Shown here piece after piece: positions 1 to 6,240 of a DNA stretch of 6,647 bases (the first letter of the stretch is position 1; the number at the start of each line of letters is the position of its first letter). Source of the DNA: Paracoccaceae bacterium. Lineage in GTDB: Bacteria; Pseudomonadota; Alphaproteobacteria; Rhodobacterales; Rhodobacteraceae. The stretch covers positions 1 through 6,647 of the forward strand of contig SKOX01000311.1 in the NCBI GenBank assembly GCA_007119835.1. The letters are read 5' to 3'. The position numbers were made by a program, and so were the translations under genes. The notes beneath the pieces are model-generated. The model did not search any database, was not told the origin of the DNA, and was given only the letters and a program-made list of their open reading frames with translations.

Positions 1-1
1 A

Positions 2-811
2 CAGTGGAGCGGTACGCCGGAGCCCGAGATCGCGCTGCAGTGGTGCCTTGACGGCGAGGCCATCGCCGGGGCGTCCGCAGCGGAATACGCGCCCGTCACC
101 GCCGACGACGGCCGGTCGCTGCACTGCCGGGTCACTGCCCGGAATGCGATCGGCAGCGCCTCGGCCGAGACCGAGGCCCTGGAGGTGCGCTTCGCAGCTC
201 CGACCGCGGTCGATGTGCTCGCGGATCTGGCGGCGATCGAGGGTGAAGAGGCCCTCGTCGTGGAGGCGGCCGCTGCCTTCGCCGGCGATGGCCTCACCTT
301 CGCGGTCACCGGCGCGGAGGCCACGATCGATGCTGCGACCGGCCGGCTGACGATCCCGACCGCGGCGCCGCGTGCCGCCGAGACAATCACTGTGACGGCC
401 ACCAACTCGGGCGGCACGGCCTCCGTCCAATTCCAGGTCGCCATCGAGCCCCGGGTGGCGGACGTTCCCGGCCGCATTCCGGCCACGCTCTGGTCGGCGG
501 ATGAGGTGCGCGACGAGGCTCCGGAGGGCCGCCGGCGGGTGTCGATCTCGCCCGAGGTTGCGATCCCGGCGGGCTTCGAGCTGCGTCTCTACTCGGGCCC
601 AGAAAGGCTCGCCTCCCAGCCGAGCCTCGACACGACCCGCGCCATGCAGCCGGGCGAAACCTTCACGACAAGAGGCGGACTGACGATCGGCACGGTCTGC
701 CACAACCTCCTGTTCTGGTATCGGCCGGAGGACGGCGTGTGGACGCAGGCCTCCGAGAACGTCGTTGTCTTCGAGATCGCCGGCCTCGAGCCCGCGGAGC
801 CGGCCGAGCCG
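2..811 (+). repeat. Tandem protein repeat unit 1 (5'-truncated by window edge)
   Basis: First copy of a unit of about 295 residues. Three parts can be seen. An Ig-like module (2-190) has a Gln-Trp core strand and the late strand LHCRVTARNA. A He_PIG/cadherin-like module (about 200-450) carries LTFAVTGAEATIDAATG and ETITVTATNSGG. A third beta module (about 460-775) contains RRRVSISPEVAIPAGFELR and an aromatic LLFWYRPEDG strand. Equivalent codons recur 888-894 bases downstream, for example the WSG codons at 5 and 899. The unit ends in an acidic Glu-Pro-Ala linker (about 785-815). Confidence 0.85.
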
Positions 812-3800
812 CTGCCAGTGGCGCCGGCGGTGCTGAGCGCGCCGGTTCTTGCGGGCAGCGGCAAGATCGACAGCGAACTCGCCGTCGATGCCGGCGCGTG
901 GAGCGGCGAGCCCGAAATCTCGCTCCAGTGGCTGCGTGACGAAGAGCCCATTCCCGATGCGACCGCCGCAGTCTACGTGCCCGTGCCCGAGGACGATCTG
1001 ACGGAGGTCTGTTGCCGGGTGACCGCGCGGAACGCGGCCGGCGAGACCGAGGTCGAGACCGAGACCATCAGGGTCACCTATGTCGCTCCGGTGCCGGTCG
1101 GCGAGCTCCACGACGAGATCTTCGACGAGGATACCGGCATCCAGGAGGTGCCGACGGCCCAGGCCTTCGAGGGCCAGAACCTCGCCTTCACGGTCACCGG
1201 CGCGGGGGCGAGCATCAATGCCGCGAGCGGCGTCGTCACGATCGACACCGCCACCCCCGGTTTCGAGACCATCACGGTCGCAGCGACCAACTCGGGCGGC
1301 GAAGCGACGCAATCCTTCCAGGTAACCATTGAGGCGCTACCCGAGGATCCGCTTGATATTCCGTCGATCGCGGCGGATCTCTGGCTTTTCGAGGCGGAAG
1401 CCTGGTCGGCCGAACAGAGCGGCGCCCGGATGTCGATCACGCCCGCGGCGGCGATCGCAGTCCCCGAGGGCTACGAGCTTCGCGGCTACATCGGTGGCAA
1501 CCCTGCCGGCGTCGGCGCAACCAGCATGACAGCCCGGCTCGTCCCGGGCACCAAGTTCGTAACCAACGGCTTCTTCTCTGGAGACGTCCATGCGCGCCTT
1601 TACTGGCGCCAGATGGAGACCGATAGCTACGAGACCGCCGACGAGGGCGGGAAGGCACTCTCGGTTTTGAGTGAAAGTATTCTGCCTCCAGCCAAACCAG
1701 AAATTTTGCTGCAGCCTACGGAAGATATGTTGGCGCAGGCAGCCGCGATGCCTAATCCGCGCTACGGCCCGCGCCTTAATCCCGAGACTGGGCAGGCACA
1801 ATGGGGGCAAGCCGGAACGCAGAACAACGGCTTCAACGGCCAGCATCCACTTGTCTTGGCGCTTGGCGAGCTTTCGGGGCAAGCGAGCCAGCGAAACGCG
1901 CTGATCTCGCGGATGAAGTTCATCTGCGCACCCGGCAACGAGCCAGCCGCCGAAGGAAACTATGCGCAGCAGCACGAAATGAATGCCTATGCCGCGGCGG
2001 CAGTTCTGCGTGACCTGCCGTTCTGGACAAATGAACTGACGCAGACGGAGCGCGATCGCTGGGACACCATAATGAAGGCGTGCCTCTTTTCGGGGGCGTT
2101 CTCGGCCAGTGATCTCAATCCGTACCTGCCGTCCCACCCACAGCGGGACATTGCCGGACATCAGAACAACTGGCGAAACGGCAACCCGAACCATCGCCTT
2201 GCCTACTGTCTCAATCCCATCATCGCTATGGCCTATTTCGGCGGGGCTACGGCGGCACAAGCCCTTCTCGATACCTTCAATGTGGACATTTTCGTCGCCG
2301 AAGCGATTTCGTGCGGCCTCAACAACATCGCCCGCACTTACACCCGTGCCAACTGGCCGAACGGCCCGACAAAAGCACAGATGGAGACGGCGATCCGAGG
2401 CTACACCTTTGAGGGCCGCACGCTCTCGCAGTGGCTTCAGGTCATCGAGGCCGAAGTTCTTAACACCAACCCGGGTGACCGCGGTTGCATCAACAAGATC
2501 ATCAAGCGCGGCCTGAACAACGGACTGGGCGTCTCCGGCACGAACGGCTGCGGAACGACGATCCAGAACCTTGTGGTCCCGAACGAGGGACAGCTTGGCA
2601 TGTGGCGCGAATTCGACGCGATGGACAGCGGGGGACCGCGGTGCAGTCTCGAATACGTGATTGGTGGATACCGCTGCTTGATGTCGACCATAGTCGTGCT
2701 CGCAGCACGCGGGTACTGGGACGCCAAGAACGCGACGGTAAGAGCCATTTACGACCGAATAAACTTGGCGAACACCGACGCGATCTGGAAGCAACGTGAG
2801 GCTGGTCACAAGGACTACTCCATCAGCTCTTGTCGCCGGACTTGGCAACCTAACAGTGAAACCGACAACGCCTCCTGGGGGTTCACCTACACTTGGGGCC
2901 TCTGGGAACAGGTTCTCAAGCCGGCCCACCAGATATCCGAAGCCTCACCGAAAGATTCGGGGCAGCCTGATCCGAACAATCCGCCTGCGGTGGGGACGCC
3001 AGGGGAGACGGTGCAGAGCGCGACCGTTTCGCAGGACGGCCTCACGGTCATGCACTCTAAGTCTCACACGATTGGTACGTACAACCTTGGGGACCACTGG
3101 GTTCTGGCTGGGTCGGGTGACCCCGCGACAATCGTTTCGCGCTCGCCGGCGTCGCAGCAGGTGGACGGCACCTGGCGTAATGGCATGATGGCCTTCACGG
3201 CGAACGGCCACACCCGCTACACGGACGGGTCAACGGCCGACGAGCGCATTTTGGGGAACGAGGGGCACAACGCCCCCATGTGTCCGCAAGGTGGGCTTGG
3301 AGCCCTTGGCTTTGATCAGCGAATGAGCGTCCGCAGCGCCACACCTTACCGCGATCGCCGCGACCTTGGCCGCGCGCTCCCGCTCGTTGTGACGGAGGGC
3401 ACCGTCCTTAGCTCCCGGTCGGATCCGACGAGCCATTCGGAGCAGAACATCTCGAACGGCAGTCGGCGGTGCATTGAGCGGATCATCCCTATTACCTACG
3501 TCGGCACCGCACCGCCCGCAGGATCGTTCCGGCCCGGCATCATGGCGAATGGCCGCGCGAGCCTCTGGACAGAGGCGGACATGGATCTGTCCATCCTGCC
3601 GAGCTATCCGGTGCCGCCCGGTCTCCCAAGCCCTATTGATCTGTTCGACATGATCCGCCGCATTCGGAACGTCTGGACCCGGAACGATCACAACTCGCGC
3701 TCTGCCGCGATGAACTTCAACATGCGCGTGCTCGGCGGGCATCCCGGCTACGGGCGCGACATGGGGCGCACCCTCGGCGCGGCGGGGATCGCACTGCTCT

Positions 3801-4489
3801 GCAACATCCCGGTGCAGCAGAAGTTCGACCTCGCGAAGGCCATGGTGCAGATTGGGATCGACGTTGATAGCGTCGTCGCGGCAGGTGGTCGGTGGGCCGA
3901 GCGTGGCGCGATCCTGTGTTCCTGGGCTCTGCCGCACCTAATGGCCGCGATGATCCTGAACAACGCCGGGATGAAATCACGACACAGCGAGAATTGGCGC
4001 GCCTTCCATGAGAAGCGGCAAATCTGGACCGTCGGCCAAGGTGACGTGGGTCGGGTACTGCGGCCCCAGAGGGACGGTTCGGCAACGGCGACCTATAAGC
4101 AGGGCGACGTAGGCACGCCTGAGTGGGGTGTTCACCACGTCACACAGCCCGAGCAGGACGGGCGCTCACCCTACCCTGGCAACCCGACCAGCTATCGGCA
4201 CGTCAATTCGGCGGTCCAGCAGGCCACTGCTATCTGTGTCTGGGCAATCCCCGGCGCCAAGGAGGTGTGGAATTACGACGTGTTCCTTGATTACGTCGAT
4301 CGCATGTCGGGCACGGACAGCATCAACGGCTTCTTTGACGACATCGCGGGAGACGGCGGAAACGCGCCGAGCGCTTGGAGTCGCGCCTTCTACAAGGCGC
4401 ACCGGGCGAACTGGGGGTCACGCATCTTCGGCGTAAATCCGAACCTTCGATCCGCTCCTCTTGGGGGCCTCGGAGACGGCTGGTCATAA
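2..4489 (+). CDS. Giant multidomain Ig-repeat protein with two uncharacterised C-terminal modules (5' end outside window)
   Basis: The reading frame is open from the first complete codon (position 2) to TAA at 4487-4489, giving 1495 residues. GTG at 185 lies inside an Ig-like repeat, directly after its terminal strand, so it is an internal valine codon and the true start is upstream. Order: two tandem three-module beta-rich units (about 2-811 and 830-1678), a helix-, Trp- and His-rich module (about 1685-2938), a Pro/Gly/Asn linker (2945-3007) and a beta-then-alpha module (3008-4486). Ig-like and He_PIG-like modules usually act as spacers or carbohydrate and surface binders. The first C-terminal module resembles alpha/alpha-toroid polysaccharide lyases in style, but I recognise no catalytic signature. 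Close to EPS co-polymerase and kinase genes, a role in binding or trimming a polysaccharide is a reasonable inference. A phage-tail-like or adhesin role is the alternative. A strong terminator follows the stop. Reading frame certain; function unknown. Confidence 0.9.
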   Translation, partial: QWSGTPEPEIALQWCLDGEAIAGASAAEYAPVTADDGRSLHCRVTARNAIGSASAETEALEVRFAAPTAVDVLADLAAIEGEEALVVEAAAAFAGDGLTFAVTGAEATIDAATGRLTIPTAAPRAAETITVTATNSGGTASVQFQVAIEPRVADVPGRIPATLWSADEVRDEAPEGRRRVSISPEVAIPAGFELRLYSGPERLASQPSLDTTRAMQPGETFTTRGGLTIGTVCHNLLFWYRPEDGVWTQASENVVVFEIAGLEPAEPAEPLPVAPAVLSAPVLAGSGKIDSELAVDAGAWSGEPEISLQWLRDEEPIPDATAAVYVPVPEDDLTEVCCRVTARNAAGETEVETETIRVTYVAPVPVGELHDEIFDEDTGIQEVPTAQAFEGQNLAFTVTGAGASINAASGVVTIDTATPGFETITVAATNSGGEATQSFQVTIEALPEDPLDIPSIAADLWLFEAEAWSAEQSGARMSITPAAAIAVPEGYELRGYIGGNPAGVGATSMTARLVPGTKFVTNGFFSGDVHARLYWRQMETDSYETADEGGKALSVLSESILPPAKPEILLQPTEDMLAQAAAMPNPRYGPRLNPETGQAQWGQAGTQNNGFNGQHPLVLALGELSGQASQRNALISRMKFICAPGNEPAAEGNYAQQHEMNAYAAAAVLRDLPFWTNELTQTERDRWDTIMKACLFSGAFSASDLNPYLPSHPQRDIAGHQNNWRNGNPNHRLAYCLNPIIAMAYFGGATAAQALLDTFNVDIFVAEAISCGLNNIARTYTRANWPNGPTKAQMETAIRGYTFEGRTLSQWLQVIEAEVLNTNPGDRGCINKIIKRGLNNGLGVSGTNGCGTTIQNLVVPNEGQLGMWREFDAMDSGGPRCSLEYVIGGYRCLMSTIVVLAARGYWDAKNATVRAIYDRINLANTDAIWKQREAGHKDYSISSCRRTWQPNSETDNASWGFTYTWGLWEQVLKPAHQISEASPKDSGQPDPNNPPAVGTPGETVQSATVSQDGLTVMHSKSHTIGTYNLGDHWVLAGSGDPATIVSRSPASQQVDGTWRNGMMAFTANGHTRYTDGSTADERILGNEGHNAPMCPQGGLGALGFDQRMSVRSATPYRDRRDLGRALPLVVTEGTVLSSRSDPTSHSEQNISNGSRRCIERIIPITYVGTAPPAGSFRPGIMANGRASLWTEADMDLSILPSYPVPPGLPSPIDLFDMIRRIRNVWTRNDHNSRSAAMNFNMRVLGGHPGYGRDMGRTLGAAGIALLCNIPVQQKFDLAKAMVQIGIDVDSVVAAGGRWAERGAILCSWALPHLMAAMILNNAGMKSRHSENWRAFHEKRQIWTVGQGDVGRVLRPQRDGSATATYKQGDVGTPEWGVHHVTQPEQDGRSPYPGNPTSYRHVNSAVQQATAICVWAIPGAKEVWNYDVFLDYVDRMSGTDSINGFFDDIAGDGGNAPSAWSRAFYKAHRANWGSRIFGVNPNLRSAPLGGLGDGWS
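830..1678 (+). repeat. Tandem protein repeat unit 2
   Basis: Second, complete copy of the three-module unit. The Ig-like module (about 830-1085) has ISLQWLRDEEPI and VCCRVTARNAAG. The He_PIG-like module (about 1090-1335) has LAFTVTGAGASINAASG and ETITVAATNSGG. The third module (about 1340-1675) has ARMSITPAAAIAV, YELRGY and ARLYWRQ, matching the order in unit 1. The two copies are strongly diverged in protein sequence, with short near-identical DNA stretches at the TATNSGG/AATNSGG strand (about 395-416 and 1280-1304). This suggests an old duplication rather than a recent or hypervariable one. Confidence 0.85.
1685..2938 (+). other. C-terminal module 1 of the giant protein: toroid/lyase-like, unassigned
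   Basis: About 418 residues. It starts with PAKPEILLQPTEDMLAQAA and runs through amphipathic helices typical of an all-alpha barrel, such as LPFWTNELTQTERDRWDTIM (about 2015-2074), LNPIIAMAYFGG (about 2210-2245) and a late YTWGLWEQVL helix (about 2888-2917). Candidate functional patches are GHQNNWRNGNPNHR (about 2156-2197), a Gly/Asn/Cys-rich loop GVSGTNGCG (about 2528-2554) and GQLGMWREFDAMDSGG (about 2588-2635). The mix of Asn, His, Tyr, Trp and Arg on loops between helices is in the style of alginate-lyase or heparinase-type toroid enzymes. I cannot align it to a named family, so lyase activity is inference only. Confidence 0.45.
2945..3007 (+). other. Pro/Gly/Asn-rich interdomain linker
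   Basis: The codons read SPKDSGQPDPNNPPAVGTPG, a low-complexity flexible stretch between the two C-terminal modules. It marks the domain boundary and shows that the C-terminal half consists of two independently folding parts rather than one large domain. Confidence 0.7.
3008..4486 (+). other. C-terminal module 2 of the giant protein: beta region followed by helical region, uncharacterised family
   Basis: About 493 residues. The first third is beta-rich: HTIGTYNLGDHWVLAGSG (about 3065-3118), TWRNGMMAF, a Gly-rich GHNAPMCPQGGLGALGFD segment (about 3263-3316) and a strand with IPITYVGTAPPAGSFRPGI. A helical region follows: PSPIDLFDMIRRIRNVW, NFNMRVLGGHPGYGRDMGR (about 3713-3769), QIGIDVDSVVAAGGRWAERG (about 3848-3907) and WAIPGAKEVWNYDVFLDYVD (about 4241-4300). 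From memory, this order (display of a surface value such as GDHW, a GYGRDM helix, a GGRW loop and a WN-D-aFxDY-D end motif) matches an unnamed family in Rhodobacteraceae and other alphaproteobacteria. That recollection was not checked. No function is known to me. Confidence 0.5.
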
Positions 4490-4494
4490 CTTGT

Positions 4495-4530
4495 CGAGAA
4501 GGCGGCCCATAAAGGCCGCCTTCTCGCTTT
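4495..4530 (+). terminator. Intrinsic terminator of the giant-protein gene
   Basis: A perfect 13-bp stem (4495-4507 pairing with 4514-4526, CGAGAAGGCGGCC arm) with a 6-base CATAAA loop begins 5 bases after the TAA stop. The tail is CTTTCG, so the T-tract is weak, which is common in GC-rich alphaproteobacteria. No T-run follows on the opposite strand, so it should act mainly in the plus direction. Confidence 0.8.
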
Positions 4531-4565
4531 CGCGACAGAGGCCCCTCTGATAAGCCTCTTTCGCG
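4531..4565 (+). promoter_or_regulatory. Second inverted repeat in the methyltransferase leader
   Basis: CGCGA (4531-4535) pairs with TCGCG (4561-4565) and AGAGGC (4537-4542) pairs with GCCTCT (4554-4559). There is one mismatch between the two blocks, and the loop is 11 bases. It ends 5 bases before the Shine-Dalgarno sequence of the methyltransferase. It could be a second terminator element, an RNA fold affecting translation, or an operator. Nothing in the sequence decides between these. I saw no convincing -35/-10 pair here. Confidence 0.45.
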
Positions 4566-4570
4566 CTGCA

Positions 4571-4574
4571 GAGG
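4571..4574 (+). promoter_or_regulatory. Ribosome binding site of the methyltransferase
   Basis: GAGG lies 7 bases before the ATG at 4582, a good spacing, and supports this start over the GTG at 4585 or later in-frame codons. Confidence 0.7.
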
Positions 4575-4581
4575 ATCCAAC

Positions 4582-5319
4582 ATGGTGAGTCTCCTACGAA
4601 ATTCGTTGAGGCAGTTTTCGCTCCGGTGCCCTAACGTAACGTCATACGATACTGTCAACCGATTTCGTGCTGCGCGGGGAAGAGCTCTGCATCGTTTGAT
4701 TGTGGCACTCTCCCAGCACCTTGGAAGAGATATTCGAGTACTTGATGTGGGCGGGCGCCCAGACTACTGGATTAATGTCGGATTTGAAAGAATTTCAGGA
4801 ATAGAAGTTTTAAACCTCTTTTCTTCTGAGGCAGACCGGCCTCTGCCCGAGGGGGTGCCGCGTGACTTGTTTATCCCAAAGGTGGGAGATGCACGTAATC
4901 TTATGAACTATTCTGATGCTTCAGTCGATCTCGTTCATTCAAACTCGGTGATTGAGCATGTTGGTGGCTGGAACGATATGACTGCGATGGCAAGCGAGCT
5001 TCTTCGCGTGGGGCGTGCAGGATGGGTCCAGACGCCGGCTTGGGGTTTCCCAATTGAGCCACACTTTCGGGTGCCCTTCGCTCATTGGTTTGCTCGCCCG
5101 TTGCAGGCGCGTCTAATGTCTTTTTCTTTTGTAAAGCGACACCGTGAATCTAACATGGTTCAGAGACGTCGGAATGTTGAGAAAATTAACCTTTTGCCGC
5201 GAAGTGAAGTTGAGGCCTTATTCCCCGGCTGCCGTATTTACACAGAGCGTTTTATATTGGCGAAAAGCTATTCATGCTACTGGACGCCTAATGGTGTCAG
5301 TTTTGAAACTAATACTTGA
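4582..5319 (+). CDS. Class I SAM-dependent methyltransferase (Methyltransf_11-like)
   Basis: This 245-residue cytosolic protein should transfer a methyl group from S-adenosylmethionine. Motif I is RVLDVGGRPDYW (residues 52-63), the SAM-binding glycine loop after beta-1. Residues 100-105 (KVGDAR) hold the acidic Asp expected to contact adenine. SDASVDLVHSNSVIEHVGGW (111-130) is the motif II/beta-4 region with the usual S-V-I-E-H-V form. TPAWGFPIEPHFRVPFAHWF (151-170) follows, a segment typical of methyltransferases in polysaccharide and O-antigen loci. There is no signal peptide or membrane segment. GC is roughly 45-50 percent in most of the gene against about 60-70 percent around it, with frequent A/T-ending codons, suggesting horizontal acquisition. 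The terminator upstream separates it from the giant protein, and it converges on the kinase gene. The acceptor is unknown; a sugar or glycan is an inference from context. Confidence 0.88.
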   Translation: MVSLLRNSLRQFSLRCPNVTSYDTVNRFRAARGRALHRLIVALSQHLGRDIRVLDVGGRPDYWINVGFERISGIEVLNLFSSEADRPLPEGVPRDLFIPKVGDARNLMNYSDASVDLVHSNSVIEHVGGWNDMTAMASELLRVGRAGWVQTPAWGFPIEPHFRVPFAHWFARPLQARLMSFSFVKRHRESNMVQRRRNVEKINLLPRSEVEALFPGCRIYTERFILAKSYSCYWTPNGVSFETNT

Positions 5320-5329
5320 TTGGTGATTA

Positions 5330-5342
5330 CGCCAGCTTGGCG
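5330..5342. terminator. Small hairpin in the convergent gap (weak terminator candidate)
   Basis: CGCCA (5330-5334), a 3-base loop and TGGCG (5338-5342) form a short perfect hairpin. It sits in the 29-base gap between the methyltransferase stop (5319) and the kinase stop (5349). Neither strand has a T-run after it, so termination here is only a possibility. Confidence 0.25.
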
Positions 5343-5348
5343 GCGTGC

Positions 5349-6182
5349 TCAATAATATCCGTACTCCTCCCCCGGATACCGGCACTTGTTCAGGATGACG
5401 CCGAGCACGTTGGTCTGCTCGGCGAGGTCCTGCTCGCACTTGTCGATCTCGTCGAGGCGCGAGCGTTCGGCGGCTGCGACCAGCAGCACGCAGTCGACGT
5501 GGGGCAGGAAAGCCATCACGTCGTCGTTCACCAGCATTGGTGGCAGGTCGTAAATGATCACATCTGGCCGGAACTGCGCTTTGACCGCGGTGAGCATCCG
5601 GCCGGTTGAACTGTGTTGCAGGATCTCGGAGGCGCTGCGCACACCTCGCGTGCTGGTGCCGATCGCCAACGTCTCGCCGTAGCGCACGAAATTCTCGGTG
5701 AGTTCGCGCGTGCCCTGTAGGACGCTTGCCATCGACTGCGGCTCGGTCAGCCCGATGTGATGGGCCACCGCTGGACGGCGAAGGTCGATGTCCATCAGCA
5801 CCGTGCGCGTGTCGGGCTGGTGGGCCAGGCTGAAGGCGAGGTTGAGGCTGACCGTGGTCTTGCCGCAGGCGGCGGTCGGCGAGGTGACGCCGAGCGATGT
5901 CCAGCCATTCTCCCGCATCATCCTGAGCGCCTTGGTGCGCATCATGTCGAAAGTGGCGTGCGCCGGGTCGCTGCGGTCGTAGCTCACGATCCGGTTTGCG
6001 CGCATGACCGCGGGATCGGGGTCGAAGGGCTTGAGCTCGGGCCAGATAGGGCCTGGCACCCGCGGGGCGCTGGAGCGGTCGCGGGCAAGCGGCTTGGCTT
6101 GGCGCACCTGCGGCGCGCCCGCCGTGCCAACGCTGCTGCGGTGCTCCTTGGCCTTCTGGATGGCAGCCTGGATGCGTTCCAT
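5349..6182 (-). CDS. CpsD/CapB-family bacterial tyrosine kinase (exopolysaccharide regulation)
   Basis: A 277-residue cytoplasmic BY-kinase that would autophosphorylate on C-terminal tyrosines and, with its membrane co-polymerase, control polysaccharide chain length and export. From the ATG at 6182, the family-like N-terminus MERIQAAIQKAKEHR is followed by a Pro/Ala/Arg-rich linker (about 20-60). Walker A is SPTAACGKTT (101-110, Lys108), Walker A' is VLMDIDLRRP (128-137) and Walker B is DVIIYDLPP (207-215). The tail is YPGEEYGYY, with Tyr at 269, 274, 276 and 277. The position normally holding the first glycine of Walker A is Ala. The frame extends upstream to a TTG at 6257, which would overlap the co-polymerase gene by 17 bases. 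I prefer the ATG on homology style, though the TTG also has an AGGA 6 bases upstream. It lies 58 bases after the co-polymerase stop, probably in the same operon. Confidence 0.88.
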   Translation of the reverse strand: MERIQAAIQKAKEHRSSVGTAGAPQVRQAKPLARDRSSAPRVPGPIWPELKPFDPDPAVMRANRIVSYDRSDPAHATFDMMRTKALRMMRENGWTSLGVTSPTAACGKTTVSLNLAFSLAHQPDTRTVLMDIDLRRPAVAHHIGLTEPQSMASVLQGTRELTENFVRYGETLAIGTSTRGVRSASEILQHSSTGRMLTAVKAQFRPDVIIYDLPPMLVNDDVMAFLPHVDCVLLVAAAERSRLDEIDKCEQDLAEQTNVLGVILNKCRYPGEEYGYY

Positions 6183-6192
6183 CGACGTCTTT

Positions 6193-6200
6193 CTTTCCTC
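6193..6200 (-). promoter_or_regulatory. Ribosome binding site supporting the kinase ATG start
   Basis: On the minus strand GAGGAAAG precedes the ATG at 6182 by 10 bases. The spacing is slightly long but the purine run is strong. The rest of the 6183-6240 gap shows no clear promoter or terminator, consistent with co-transcription from the co-polymerase gene. Confidence 0.5.
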
Positions 6201-6240
6201 GTTCCCGCCGGCGGGCGGCACAGCTTGCTTACTTTGAACT

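Larger units (their letters stand above)
4527..4574 (+). repeat. Imperfect direct repeat flanking the leader hairpin
   Basis: CTTTCGCGACAGAGG (4527-4541) recurs as CTTTCGCGCTGCAGAGG (4558-4574), differing by one short internal change and two inserted bases. The second copy supplies the GAGG ribosome-binding core of the methyltransferase. The first copy overlaps the tail of the terminator. Confidence 0.55.

Noticed and set aside
185..187. GTG at 185 as the start of the giant protein
   Set aside because: The frame is open back to the window edge and encodes the preceding Ig-like module, which aligns with the second copy 894 bases downstream.
2..1678. A CRISPR-like or hypervariable short-repeat array
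   Set aside because: The periodicity is about 890 bases, coding and diverged. It reflects duplicated protein modules, with no short conserved repeats or spacers.
1337..2929. 530-codon open frame on the minus strand opposite the giant protein
   Set aside because: Its product has no recognisable domain and is Arg/Pro/Val-rich in the way of antisense frames in high-GC DNA. The plus-strand frame has clear domains over the same bases.
3230..3937. 235-codon minus-strand frame
   Set aside because: Composition is that of an antisense shadow, rich in Arg, His, Ala and Pro. There is no motif or ribosome site, and it lies entirely inside the C-terminal module of the plus-strand gene.
4490..4581. A sigma-70-like promoter for the methyltransferase
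   Set aside because: TTGTCG at 4491 and GATAAG at 4549 are far out of spacing, and no alternative pair with 16-18 bases between them was convincing.
5323..5340. Resemblance of TGATTACGCCAGCTTGG to a cloning-vector polylinker
   Set aside because: It differs by a base deletion, is short, and is explained by a local CGCCA/TGGCG hairpin in a natural convergent gap. No other vector sequence is present.
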